This document shows, piece after piece, positions 31,783-39,429 of a stretch of DNA of 64,000 bases. Positions within the stretch are counted from its first letter, which is position 1. Every line of letters starts with the position of its first letter. Location: NCBI GenBank assembly GCA_023398815.1, contig JAEWRW010000059.1, positions 95,462-159,461 on the forward strand, given 5' to 3'. This DNA comes from Bacillota bacterium. GTDB taxonomy: Bacteria; Bacillota; Clostridia; Christensenellales; UMGS416. Made by a program: the position numbers and the translations under genes. The notes beneath the pieces are model-generated. The model saw only the letters and a program-made list of their open reading frames with translations. It searched no databases and was not told the DNA's origin.

Positions 31783-32910
31783 TCAATCCTCCATAAAATC
31801 AATTTTGGCGTTGGATGTATTCATAGGCGGACGCTTATCCGAGAGCAGAACCAGCGTCGGCTTGCCCGGCGGCTTGATGACAAGACCGCCCAGGACTTCG
31901 GTGAACTTGGATTTGCCGAGGAGCTTCTCCATTTCGGTAACGGTGATGAGGCTTTGCTTGTAGATATCGCAGTACCCGGCTGCCTTTACCACCTCTGCGG
32001 CGACTTCCTCGTCGGAATACTTGCGGTTTGAGCGGCCTTCGACCACCTTGAAGCCGGGCCACTGTTTCCCGTAGTTCACGGTGGCATCGGTGGCGTAGGC
32101 CATGATCTCATTGGCCCAGCTGGTCAAATCGCCGATGGCTGCCAGCACTTCGGAGATTTCCTCGTCGGAGAGCAGTGGCGGTAGGGCGAATTCGAAGGCG
32201 GCCAGCTTCTTCTTGGCTTCGGCCCGCGCCCGGCACTTGACCGCTGCCCGGCAGAACTGACAGTGTTCGCCGGGTATATACTCACCGCCACCTTCATAGG
32301 CGAGGGCCGCCGTGGGCTTCAGGACTTCCTCCGCCCACTGGTAGAGGGATTCCTTGAAAACCGTATGGGTGCTGACGTTATCGCGCCGGGGCTGGAAGAT
32401 GGTCATGGAAACCCTGTTGATATCGTAGATACCGTCGAACAATTCCAAGGCGCCGAGGGCGTACAACTTCATCTGCGGGTTATCCTCGGCCTCGACCAAA
32501 ACTCCCTGCCCGTACTTTAAATCCACGATATGGAGCATCCCGTCCGCGATGAGCACGAAGTCTCCGGTGCCGAATCCGTCCTTCACATATTTAGAGAAGT
32601 CCAGCTTCTGTTCGATGAGGATCATGGGGTCGGCGCAGGTCTGCTTTGCCTGGGCGAGCTGCTCCATGACAAAAGCAACGTAGTCGTCCGTGTGGGCGTC
32701 CATCTCGTCGCAGTCGTATTTGGACACCGGCTTCTTGGAATGCATCTTCAGGGCTTTGCGCAGCTTGTGTTCCGCCAGTGCGTGGGCGGCCGTTCCCTCA
32801 TCGGCTGCGGCGCCGGAGTTATCGATAAATTCCAGTTCCAGCCGGGCTGATGGTGTGCAGGCCATCCAGCGGTGGGCACCGGAAGCAGAGAGGATGGCGT
32901 GTTCGCTCAT
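31783..32910 (-). CDS. DUF2800 protein, RecB/Cas4-like nuclease fold
   Basis: The 375-aa protein starts 'MSEHAILSASGAHRWMACTP' and has the PD-(D/E)XK core 'GTGDFVLIADGMLHIVDLKY' (D...D-x-K), then 'EHCQFCRAAVKCRARAE', whose cysteines resemble the iron-sulphur cluster of Cas4/AddB-type nucleases. It probably processes recombination or replication intermediates. It overlaps the upstream gene by four bases. Confidence 0.9.
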   Translation of the reverse strand: MSEHAILSASGAHRWMACTPSARLELEFIDNSGAAADEGTAAHALAEHKLRKALKMHSKKPVSKYDCDEMDAHTDDYVAFVMEQLAQAKQTCADPMILIEQKLDFSKYVKDGFGTGDFVLIADGMLHIVDLKYGQGVLVEAEDNPQMKLYALGALELFDGIYDINRVSMTIFQPRRDNVSTHTVFKESLYQWAEEVLKPTAALAYEGGGEYIPGEHCQFCRAAVKCRARAEAKKKLAAFEFALPPLLSDEEISEVLAAIGDLTSWANEIMAYATDATVNYGKQWPGFKVVEGRSNRKYSDEEVAAEVVKAAGYCDIYKQSLITVTEMEKLLGKSKFTEVLGGLVIKPPGKPTLVLLSDKRPPMNTSNAKIDFMED

Positions 32911-33230
32911 TTCAAGGCCTCCGCTTCCGCCAAAAGGGTCGAGAACTCGCTGGGGTCGATCTGGGACAGCTTCCTCGCGCCATGCTTTTCAAGCAGACCG
33001 CGAACCTCGGCCGTAAAGCCATCCTGAGACTTCTCGGCCAGTGTCGCACGGACTTGTTCCAACGTAACCGGCTTTACTTCGGGTTTCGGCTCTGGTCCCG
33101 GGACAGGTATTTCGGGCTGTGTGGCCTCGGCAGGTTCGTTGCCCGCCATCGCCTCCGTTACAGCTTGTACGCTGTCGGCCAGCGAGCGCAGGTCAGAGAC
33201 TACGTCCAGAAGCAGTTTGATTTTGCTCAT
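32907..33230 (-). CDS. Early phage protein with proline-rich linker
   Basis: The 107-aa protein has a helical N-terminus ('IKLLLDVVSDLRSLADSVQA'), a Pro/Glu linker ('PEIPVPGPEPKPEVKPV') and a C-terminal segment 'TLEQVRATLAEKSQDGFTAE' reminiscent of recombination-accessory proteins. Function is unknown. ATG 33230 has GGAGGTG upstream. Confidence 0.7.
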   Translation of the reverse strand: MSKIKLLLDVVSDLRSLADSVQAVTEAMAGNEPAEATQPEIPVPGPEPKPEVKPVTLEQVRATLAEKSQDGFTAEVRGLLEKHGARKLSQIDPSEFSTLLAEAEALK

Positions 33231-33423
33231 GCTCCGCACCTCCTTCCCCGATCTCGTTAATGGACAGCGATTCCACGCTGTTGCCGGGGACGATGACCGT
33301 CAGCCTCCGCTTGTCACCAAGGAGGAGGCGAAGCAGCTTCTCCCGGATGGTGACATGGCGGCAGTTGACGATCCCGTTGTCCGGCGAATCCCTCGAAACA
33401 CTGATCTTGAGGGTGTGTTTCAT
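33193..33423 (-). CDS. Conserved small early protein
   Basis: I do not assign a function to this 76-aa protein (MKHTLKISVSRDSPDNGIVN...). The recognisable stretch 'RHVTIREKLLRLLLGDKRRL' with 'TVIVPGNSVESLSINEI' recurs in related phages upstream of DUF2800 genes. It overlaps the following gene by 38 bases, and GGAGAT precedes its start. Confidence 0.7.
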   Translation of the reverse strand: MKHTLKISVSRDSPDNGIVNCRHVTIREKLLRLLLGDKRRLTVIVPGNSVESLSINEIGEGGAEHEQNQTASGRSL

Positions 33424-33457
33424 CTGCCATATCTCCTTTCTGAAGGCCGCTCGTATG

Positions 33458-33505
33458 GTGCCTTCATTGAGTAGCCATGGCAGATGAGGAAAGTGAGGAT
33501 TTTTA
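33458..33505 (-). repeat. Dispersed intergenic element, copy 3
   Basis: Third copy of the element: GCCTTCATTGA, AGCCATGG and AAGTGAGGAT are conserved. It lies between the sigma-like regulator's stop and the 76-aa gene. The transcribed strand carries ATG GCT ACT CAA TGA, parallel to the mini-frame in copy 2. Confidence 0.65.
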
Positions 33506-33946
33506 TAAAAGTTTTTTGAGGTGCTTATATGCCGTCTGCAGACGATGCGAAATCGCCGAATGGTCGACGCCCTCTCGCTTTGCGTAGTCGTTCACCGACA
33601 TACCATCAAAATAGATGGTGGTGATCAGGTCGCGCTGGGCGGGCTTCAGCTTTTCCATGACTTCGCGAATATGCTGGCGGGTGTATTTGCTTTCGAGATC
33701 GGTGGCGATTTCCGCGCTGTCGGAGCAGATATGATTGCGATATTCAAAGGCATCTCGGGACAAGCACGGGTTAGAATCGGCGTCGGTGCCTATGTAGTCG
33801 TAACTGTCCATCGCGGTATGGCGGCGGGTTTCCTTGCGGTTCAGGTTTTTCTCTTGCCGGTCGAGGTCGAGGACAATGGCTCCCCAGTCGTCAGCGACCT
33901 CAATAAGGCTTGTCTCTCCGTTGGCGAATGTGTACATGATTTTCAT
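33503..33946 (-). CDS. Sigma-70-like early regulator
   Basis: The 147-aa protein ends with a sigma region 4 ('LKPAQRDLITTIYFDGMSVN' then 'DYAKREGVDHSAISHRLQTA'). The N-terminal part contains 'FANGETSLIEVADDWGAIVL' and 'KETRRHTAMDSYDYIG', common in phage and mobile-element sigma-like proteins. It probably controls early phage transcription. ATG 33946 is preceded by GGAG inside a hairpin (33952-33974). Confidence 0.82.
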   Translation of the reverse strand: MKIMYTFANGETSLIEVADDWGAIVLDLDRQEKNLNRKETRRHTAMDSYDYIGTDADSNPCLSRDAFEYRNHICSDSAEIATDLESKYTRQHIREVMEKLKPAQRDLITTIYFDGMSVNDYAKREGVDHSAISHRLQTAYKHLKKLL

Positions 33947-33951
33947 GATTT

Positions 33952-33974
33952 GGCTCCTTTCAAATTCAGGAGCC
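33952..33974 (-). promoter_or_regulatory. Hairpin masking the ribosome binding site of the sigma-like gene
   Basis: GGCTCCT and AGGAGCC form a perfect 7-bp stem with a 9-nt loop. The AGGAG of the 3' arm is the ribosome binding site, five bases before ATG 33946. Folding would repress translation, so expression may need coupling or a trans factor. Confidence 0.6.
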
Positions 33975-34012
33975 AAGCCGAGACATATAAAAAGCCGGGC
34001 GCTACGAAACGC

Positions 34013-34062
34013 AAATGGCCGGATGGTTAGGAATCTGCATTCCGTAACTCATCCGGCCATTT
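34013..34062. repeat. 50-bp near-perfect palindrome
   Basis: Outer arms AAATGGCCGGATG and CATCCGGCCATTT pair perfectly over 13 bp. Inside, GTTAGGAAT and ATTCCGTAAC continue the stem around a CTGC loop with one small bulge. No T-run follows. It sits in the 170-bp gap between the 47-aa gene and the sigma-like gene. Confidence 0.75.
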
Positions 34063-34116
34063 GGTAGCTCGCACTCGGCTCCGTTGCTCGGTATGAACGA
34101 GGGGGGTATTCGGTTG

Positions 34117-34260
34117 TTACTTCTTAGGGGAGGGTTTCGTCTGGGATAACGCGCTACCAGCGACGGACTTTGTCTTTGCGCTGGTGCGGCCGTCACGCAG
34201 CAGGGACGACGCCTTGCGCGCAACAACGGGGGACGTCTGCTTCCGATTGGACTTTGCCAC
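34117..34260 (-). CDS. Small basic phage protein (47 aa)
   Basis: The protein begins (V/M)AKSNRKQTSPVVARKASSLL and ends SAKTKSVAGSALSQTKPSPK plus K. This pattern (basic, Ser/Ala-rich, 'SVAGSALSQ') is conserved in many Firmicutes phages and conjugative elements, with unknown function. The GTG start is supported by AGGAGG 8 bases upstream. Confidence 0.82.
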   Translation of the reverse strand: MAKSNRKQTSPVVARKASSLLRDGRTSAKTKSVAGSALSQTKPSPKK

Positions 34261-34281
34261 TATACTTACCTCCTTCCACCG

Positions 34282-34312
34282 CGCCGTAGATCGGATAAGT
34301 CTATCTACGGCG
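34282..34312 (-). repeat. 10-bp inverted repeat before the 47-aa gene
   Basis: CGCCGTAGAT and ATCTACGGCG form a perfect 10-bp stem with an 11-nt loop, just upstream of the AGGAGG of the 47-aa gene. Without a T-run it looks more like an operator or mRNA processing structure than a terminator. Confidence 0.5.
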
Positions 34313-34352
34313 GCCTATATTCGCATTCTACCGTGTAGAAATTCCTTTATTA

Positions 34353-34508
34353 TCAGAGATCCTTCATCTCCGATGCCTCTGTACACGGTACCGAGACGAA
34401 CTTCCCGCACTGTGGACACTTGAGTATGACCTCGACCTCTTCCTTTGGGAGATCTGATATATCAAAGACTCTGCGCCCACAGTTCGGACATCGCATCTTC
34501 TTAGCCAT
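34353..34508 (-). CDS. Zinc-ribbon small protein (51 aa)
   Basis: The protein (MAKKMRCPNCGRRVFDISDL...) has two CxxC knuckles, CPNC and CPQC, 24 residues apart, giving a zinc ribbon. Similar proteins (Com-like or rubredoxin-like) begin early operons of Firmicutes phages. AGGAGG lies 6 bases upstream. It is the first gene after the operator at 34530-34557, so it probably opens the early lytic transcript. Confidence 0.85.
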   Translation of the reverse strand: MAKKMRCPNCGRRVFDISDLPKEEVEVILKCPQCGKFVSVPCTEASEMKDL

Positions 34509-34529
34509 AAGGCTCCTCCTCTCGTAATA

Positions 34530-34557
34530 AATTCGCGTGTTCGCGTATTTCTAACAT
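34530..34557 (-). promoter_or_regulatory. Repressor operator, copy 1 (early promoter side)
   Basis: This 28-base sequence containing CGCGTGTTCGCG matches 35755-35782 in 27 of 28 positions. It lies just upstream of the zinc-ribbon gene. An AT-rich tract with TTATAT (34557-34562 region) could be the -10 of an early promoter. The repressor and protease genes lie between the two copies. Confidence 0.75.
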
Positions 34558-34598
34558 ATAAGTGAAAAAAATATAGTTTCCCATATCATAACTCCTCT

Positions 34599-35327
34599 CT
34601 AAAACATCTCTGCAGCGCTCGTGCGGAAAGAGCGCTCCGCTATAAGGCTGAGGTCGATAAACCTATACTTCATGGAGGTAAAGGAAACACCAAACATATC
34701 GGCAATCTCACCGATCCTACTGTCGACGGCAAGCGTGCAAGGAATAGGCAGCATCCGGTTTGCCGGCACCTTCATCACCTCGCGGAATGCAAGGGTCACG
34801 GCTTCGCGGGGCATAAGGAAGGCAGCGGCGGCAGCATTGGCTTGCCATTCTGTTATTTCGATGCCCGACAGTTGAGGTTTCTTTGTCCCGATCCTTGCGG
34901 AGGTATTGTCCTTGCTGTAGTGTCCCTTGTATACCGCCTCCTGCTTGGCAAATACCTTGGGGTGCAATATCCAATGAAAGCCCTCGTGAATAACGGTGAA
35001 GTTCAAACGCCCTTCGTTTGAGTCATCATCGAGAAGACGATCATCAACCAGGATGGTACCTTTGCGTACAGGATGCCGGGTGGGCAATCGATCACCTTCA
35101 GGCCATATATACCAATAGCCATCGTTAAAAGCGGTAACCCCGAGGACTTGCTGATTTGGGGACAGTCGTTGTGGGTCGATGTCTACGCCGAGATAAAACT
35201 CCGCAAAATCGAAGACGTCGATCTTCTTGGGGACAGTGAGCCTCTCCGCGTCATATTCGCGCAGCTTGTCCTCTGCGATTCTTTGAAGTTGGGGAAGGTC
35301 ATACTGGTAATACCACAATATCCTCAC
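34599..35327 (-). CDS. ImmA/IrrE-type metalloprotease
   Basis: The 242-aa protein contains the HExxH zinc motif in 'FTVIHEGFHWILHPKVF' and the third-ligand region 'EITEWQANAAAAAFLMPREA' (E-W-x-A-N). Such proteases cleave XRE repressors to trigger prophage induction, as ImmA does for ImmR. The GTG start at 35327 overlaps the repressor stop (GTGA), so the two are co-translated. Confidence 0.9.
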   Translation of the reverse strand: MRILWYYQYDLPQLQRIAEDKLREYDAERLTVPKKIDVFDFAEFYLGVDIDPQRLSPNQQVLGVTAFNDGYWYIWPEGDRLPTRHPVRKGTILVDDRLLDDDSNEGRLNFTVIHEGFHWILHPKVFAKQEAVYKGHYSKDNTSARIGTKKPQLSGIEITEWQANAAAAAFLMPREAVTLAFREVMKVPANRMLPIPCTLAVDSRIGEIADMFGVSFTSMKYRFIDLSLIAERSFRTSAAEMF

Positions 35328-35737
35328 CCCTTGCCCTTGGGCTTCTTGTGATCGGCTTCGAGCATTTCGATAACCTTGAGCCAATCATCATCGCCGGCAT
35401 TCTTATCGCGTGCCATGCGGAGCGCCACACGGAGCTTCTCGTTGCTCATGATGTACTCCGGCAGATCGGGTGACACGGCGCTTGCCTTTTCTTTCTCCAC
35501 GGAAGCGCGGTCGAAGGCCGCCAGATCGAAAAGCATATTAGTCTCCTCCTGCGATAGCTCAAGCACCGCCGCCATCTTTTCGATCTTATCCTTGTCAGGC
35601 GGATAGCGGTTGCCCTTCTCAATATCACTGAGATATGCAGGCGCCATATCATCGATGAGCTTGGCGAACTGCCGAAGGTTGATCTGCTTTTCTTTGCGCT
35701 TCGCTTCTATGAATTGTCCGAACCGGTTAACCATCAT
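35324..35737 (-). CDS. XRE-family prophage repressor
   Basis: The 137-aa protein has an N-terminal HTH ('FGQFIEAKRKEKQINLRQFA', 'APAYLSDIEKGNRYPPDKDK') and a helical C-terminus. It is followed by the ImmA/IrrE gene, giving the ImmR/ImmA arrangement. AAGGAGGAATA precedes tandem ATG codons (35737/35734). Its likely operators flank the gene pair at 35755 and 34530. Confidence 0.92.
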   Translation of the reverse strand: MMVNRFGQFIEAKRKEKQINLRQFAKLIDDMAPAYLSDIEKGNRYPPDKDKIEKMAAVLELSQEETNMLFDLAAFDRASVEKEKASAVSPDLPEYIMSNEKLRVALRMARDKNAGDDDWLKVIEMLEADHKKPKGKG

Positions 35738-35754
35738 TATTCCTCCTTGTTCTT

Positions 35755-35782
35755 AATTCGCGTGTTCGCGTACTTCTAACAT
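35755..35782 (-). promoter_or_regulatory. Repressor operator, copy 2 (repressor promoter)
   Basis: The same 28-base sequence as 34530-34557 (27 of 28 identical), with its CGCG-TGTT-CGCG core, lies directly downstream of the -10 box of the repressor promoter. Binding there would autoregulate the repressor. Confidence 0.8.
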
Positions 35783-35783
35783 C

Positions 35784-35812
35784 ATTATAGGCTGGCATTA
35801 TGTGCTTGTCAA
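35784..35812 (-). promoter_or_regulatory. Repressor promoter (consensus -35/-10)
   Basis: TTGACA (35812-35807) and TATAAT (35789-35784) are separated by 17 bp on the minus strand, a perfect vegetative promoter. It drives the repressor and ImmA/IrrE genes in the lysogen. Confidence 0.92.
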
Positions 35813-35952
35813 TACCATGGATAAGATTTTTCCCCATTTTCTCGAAGCCTTATTTAGCGCAATTTTTTTCTGTATTTGCGGAATTTTCGCTGTTATATAT
35901 GGAAATATGTGCTATCATATATTAAGTCAGCCGGGAAAGCGAGGTACATACG

Positions 35953-36156
35953 ATGTCGGTAAGTTACAAAAAGCTCTGGAAGCTGCTGATTGACAAGGAC
36001 ATGAAAAAGAAAGACCTCCGTGAAGCAACGGGGATGAGCACCACGTCCTTGGCAAAGCTCAGCAAAAACGAACACATCAGTACCGAAATCCTCGTGAAGA
36101 TATGCAAAGCCCTCGACTGCGATATCGGTGACATCATGGAAGTCACGGAAGATTAA
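35953..36156 (+). CDS. Small XRE regulator of the restriction island
   Basis: The 67-aa Cro/CI-type protein (MSVSYKKLWKLLIDKDMKKK...) is essentially one HTH ('DLREATGMSTTSLAKLSKNE'). Regulators of this type often precede hsdM and control restriction genes like a C protein. GCGAGG lies 8 bases before the ATG. It lies 37 bases upstream of hsdM in the same direction; the AT-rich 100 bp before it probably holds the island promoter. Confidence 0.85.
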   Translation: MSVSYKKLWKLLIDKDMKKKDLREATGMSTTSLAKLSKNEHISTEILVKICKALDCDIGDIMEVTED

Positions 36157-36193
36157 GCCCCCCCACATTATATACAGAGGAGAGACGCCTTAC

Positions 36194-38050
36194 ATGGATC
36201 AGCAAGCCTATAATCAGCTCATTTCGTTTATCTGGAACATCGCCAACGACTGTTTGGTACACATATATAATAAGGGAGACTACCGCAAGATAATCCTACC
36301 GCTGATCGTGATCCGCCGCTTTGATGCGGTGCTGGAACCGACCAAAAAGCAGGTTCTTGATTTGAAGAAGGTCTTGGATGAGCAAGGCATCCTCGACCAG
36401 GATGAGGCGCTCAAAGCCGCTACGAGGGAGCAGTTTGTCAACAGCTCTGATTACACACTGAAGGATCTAAAGTCGAGGACTAACCAGCAGCAGCTCAAGC
36501 TGGACTTTATCGCCTACCTCGACGGGTTCAGCAAGAACGTACAGGAGATCATTGACAAGTTCAAGTTCCGTAACGAGATAAATACGCTGTCGGAGAACGA
36601 TATACTTGGCATGCTCATCAATAAGTTTGTTGATCCCCAAATCAATCTGTCCAGCCGCCCTGTTATTAATGATGATGGCAGTATCAAGCTGCCTGCATTG
36701 GACAACCACTCCATGGGAACAGCCTTTGAAGAACTGCTCCGTAGGTTTAACGAAGAAAACAACGTAACTGAGGCCGGTGAACATTTCACGCCTCGCGATG
36801 TTGTCGAGCTCATGGCGGAGCTCGCCATCGCTCCGATTGCCGATCAGATCACAGATAGTACCTATCGCATCTATGACGGTGCCTGTGGCACAGGCGGCAT
36901 ACTGACAGTCGCAGAACAGCGTATTAAATCCGTCGCTGAAGACTATGGCAAGAGAGTTTCAATCTACCTCTATGGGCAAGAGCTCCAGCCGGAGACCTAC
37001 GCCATCGCCCGCTCCGATATGATGATCAAGGGCGAGGGTGCACAGGCCGAGCGCATCGCCCACGGATCGACTATATCCGCAGATGCCTTTCCTCGGGAGA
37101 CCTTTGACTTTATGATATCAAATCCGCCCTTTGGCACCCCCTGGAAGAAGGACCTTGAGGCTTGGGGTTACAAGGATAAGAAAGAAATTACGGACAGTCG
37201 TTTCGTATTTAACTGGAACGGTGATACGGAATACAGCGTGCTCCCAAACGTCGGCGACCCACAAATGCTCTTCCTCGCCAACAACATCAATAAGATGAAA
37301 ACCCATACCGCCCTTGGGAGCCGCATCGTTGAGGTGCATAACGGGTCATCTCTGTTTACCGGAAGCGCCGGACAAGGCGAGAGTAACCTCCGCCGCTACA
37401 TCATTGAGAACGACTGGCTGGAGGCGATTGTAGCTCTGCCGGAGAACATGTTTTATAACACTGGTATCGGTACGTTTCTCTGGATAGTCACAAACCGCAA
37501 GCCCGAGAATCGAAAGGGAAAAGTTCAGCTTATTGACGCGACTACAATGAAGTCTACTATCCGGAAGAACCTTGGCTTTAAGAATGGCGAAATCACCCCT
37601 GAAATAGCGGCGCAGATACTTGAGCTGTATGTGGACTTTGAGAACGCAGATGATAAGTATAGCCGCGTATTCGAAAACAGTGAATTCGGCTATTGGGAAG
37701 TTCAAATCCTACGACCGCTTCGCGATAAAAACGGTGAAATTGTAATTGAAACCAAAGGTAAGAATAGGGGTACCCCCAAATCAAATCATAGTCTCTCTGA
37801 CAAAGAAATTGTACCGTTCACACATGAAGGAGGCATTCTTGGATTCTTTGAATCTGAGATCAAACCCTATGTCCCCGATGCTTGGGTCGATGAAGAGGGG
37901 ATTAAGATAGGCTATGAAATCAGCTTCCCGAAATATTTCTATAAGCCTGCTGCATTACGTCCCGTAGATGAAATTATTGCAGACATCGAAGAAATTGAGC
38001 GCGATACCGACGGCTTACTCGCGGGTATCATCCAGGAGGTGCGTGGATGA
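36194..38050 (+). CDS. hsdM: Type I restriction-modification methyltransferase subunit HsdM
   Basis: The 618-aa subunit has the N-terminal HsdM helical domain ('KGDYRKIILPLIVIRRFDAV') and an N6-adenine methylase core with motif I 'IYDGACGTGGILTVAEQ' (near residue 230) and motif IV NPPF in 'FDFMISNPPFGTPW' (near residue 310). It methylates adenine in the bipartite target chosen by HsdS. ATG 36194 has AGAGGAG upstream; the in-frame start at 36128 lies inside the XRE gene. HsdS follows with an ATGA overlap. Confidence 0.96.
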   Translation: MDQQAYNQLISFIWNIANDCLVHIYNKGDYRKIILPLIVIRRFDAVLEPTKKQVLDLKKVLDEQGILDQDEALKAATREQFVNSSDYTLKDLKSRTNQQQLKLDFIAYLDGFSKNVQEIIDKFKFRNEINTLSENDILGMLINKFVDPQINLSSRPVINDDGSIKLPALDNHSMGTAFEELLRRFNEENNVTEAGEHFTPRDVVELMAELAIAPIADQITDSTYRIYDGACGTGGILTVAEQRIKSVAEDYGKRVSIYLYGQELQPETYAIARSDMMIKGEGAQAERIAHGSTISADAFPRETFDFMISNPPFGTPWKKDLEAWGYKDKKEITDSRFVFNWNGDTEYSVLPNVGDPQMLFLANNINKMKTHTALGSRIVEVHNGSSLFTGSAGQGESNLRRYIIENDWLEAIVALPENMFYNTGIGTFLWIVTNRKPENRKGKVQLIDATTMKSTIRKNLGFKNGEITPEIAAQILELYVDFENADDKYSRVFENSEFGYWEVQILRPLRDKNGEIVIETKGKNRGTPKSNHSLSDKEIVPFTHEGGILGFFESEIKPYVPDAWVDEEGIKIGYEISFPKYFYKPAALRPVDEIIADIEEIERDTDGLLAGIIQEVRG

Positions 38051-39429
38051 AATCCTATGAGCGATACAAGGCATCTGAGATACCTTGGGTAATAAACGTT
38101 CCCGGACACTGGAGTTTTCTGCGTGCAAAAAACATGTTTGAGAAGCAGAATCGTCCTGTTCGACCAGAAGACGAAACTGTTACTTGTTTTCGTGATGGTG
38201 TGGTAACCTTGCGAAAGAACCGCCGACTGAAAGGCTTTACAGAATCAGTTAAAGAGTCTGGCTACCAAGGTATTCGGTCAGGTGATCTTGTGATACATGT
38301 CATGGATGCTTTCGCGGGCGCAATAGGGGTTTCTGACTCTGACGGCAAAAGCACTCCAGTGTATAGCGCGTGCACTACAAAGGGCGACTATAATAGTTAC
38401 TTTTATGCATATCTTCTGCGCGAAATGGCTAGATCAGGTTATATTCAATCGCTTTATAGGGGAATACGCGAACGTTCATCTGATTTTAGGTTTGATGTAT
38501 TTGGAGTTCAGATCTTGCCGATACCTACCCGTCCGGAGCAGGATCAGATAGTCCGTTTCCTCGATTGGAAGGTATCTGAGGTCAACCATTTTATCAAATC
38601 AAAGCGGAAGCAGATTGCCAGGTTGACCGAGCTCATAGATACGCAGATCAAGAACTTGGTTTTTTATGGTCTGCGCTCAGAGGAAGCAAAGCAGGACAGC
38701 ACAATTGCGTGGATGGGCGATATACCGGCTCACTGGAATATCAACGTTTTATTCGAACTGGCATCAGAACAAAAAAGTTCGAACAAGACCGTGCACAACC
38801 AGAACCTGTTGTCACTCAGCTACGGTAAAATTATCAATAAGGATATCAACACAAGAGAAGGCTTATTACCTGCCTCGTTCGATACATACCAGATTGTCAA
38901 TGACGGTAACATCATCCTGCGGTTGACGGATTTGCAGAATGACAAGCGAAGCCTTCGTGTCGGACTTGCAACACAAACAGGAATCATCACCTCCGCGTAC
39001 ACCTGTCTCAAGCCCAGAGAAGGTGTTTTACCGGCCTATCTATACTTGCTCCTGCATTCCTATGATATTTGCAAGGTGTTCTACGGTATGGGCGGGGGCG
39101 TTCGCCAGAGTATAGGATACAGTGATATCAAACGGATGTCTCTTCCATTACCGCCTACGATTGAGGAACAACAAGAAATCGTTGATTATTGTTATTCCCT
39201 CAGAGAACGCACTGAGCGATTGATATCCGAAATCAAACGAGAGATAGAACTACTCACTGAGTATCGCACCCGGATGATCTCGGACGTAGTGACCGGTAAG
39301 GTCGATGTGCGTGATATAGAAGTGCCCGCATACGAGGCCGAGGCAGAGCCTATTGAAGAAGATACTGGTGACGAGGAGGAACTCGACGATACCGACGAAA
39401 CGGAGGTTAACGAAGATGCCGGTGACTGA
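38047..39429 (+). CDS. hsdS: Type I restriction specificity subunit HsdS
   Basis: The 460-aa subunit has two target-recognition domains, each opened by a conserved 'IPWVINVPGHW' or 'IAWMGDIPAHW' segment (residues ~13 and ~222). Each is followed by a long helical spacer ('KRKQIARLTELIDTQIKNLV', 'EIKREIELLTEYRTRMISDV'). The C-terminus is a very acidic tail of about 40 residues. The gene overlaps hsdM and hsdR by short stretches. The recognition sequence cannot be read from the protein. Confidence 0.95.
   Translation: MKSYERYKASEIPWVINVPGHWSFLRAKNMFEKQNRPVRPEDETVTCFRDGVVTLRKNRRLKGFTESVKESGYQGIRSGDLVIHVMDAFAGAIGVSDSDGKSTPVYSACTTKGDYNSYFYAYLLREMARSGYIQSLYRGIRERSSDFRFDVFGVQILPIPTRPEQDQIVRFLDWKVSEVNHFIKSKRKQIARLTELIDTQIKNLVFYGLRSEEAKQDSTIAWMGDIPAHWNINVLFELASEQKSSNKTVHNQNLLSLSYGKIINKDINTREGLLPASFDTYQIVNDGNIILRLTDLQNDKRSLRVGLATQTGIITSAYTCLKPREGVLPAYLYLLLHSYDICKVFYGMGGGVRQSIGYSDIKRMSLPLPPTIEEQQEIVDYCYSLRERTERLISEIKREIELLTEYRTRMISDVVTGKVDVRDIEVPAYEAEAEPIEEDTGDEEELDDTDETEVNEDAGD

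Noticed and set aside
34002..34226. 74-codon minus-strand frame
   Set aside because: Out of frame with the conserved 47-aa basic protein that has the AGGAGG site; Arg/Pro-rich shadow.
35802..35993. 63-codon plus-strand frame before the island XRE gene
   Set aside because: It starts inside the repressor promoter -35 region, has no ribosome site and overlaps the convincing XRE gene in another frame.
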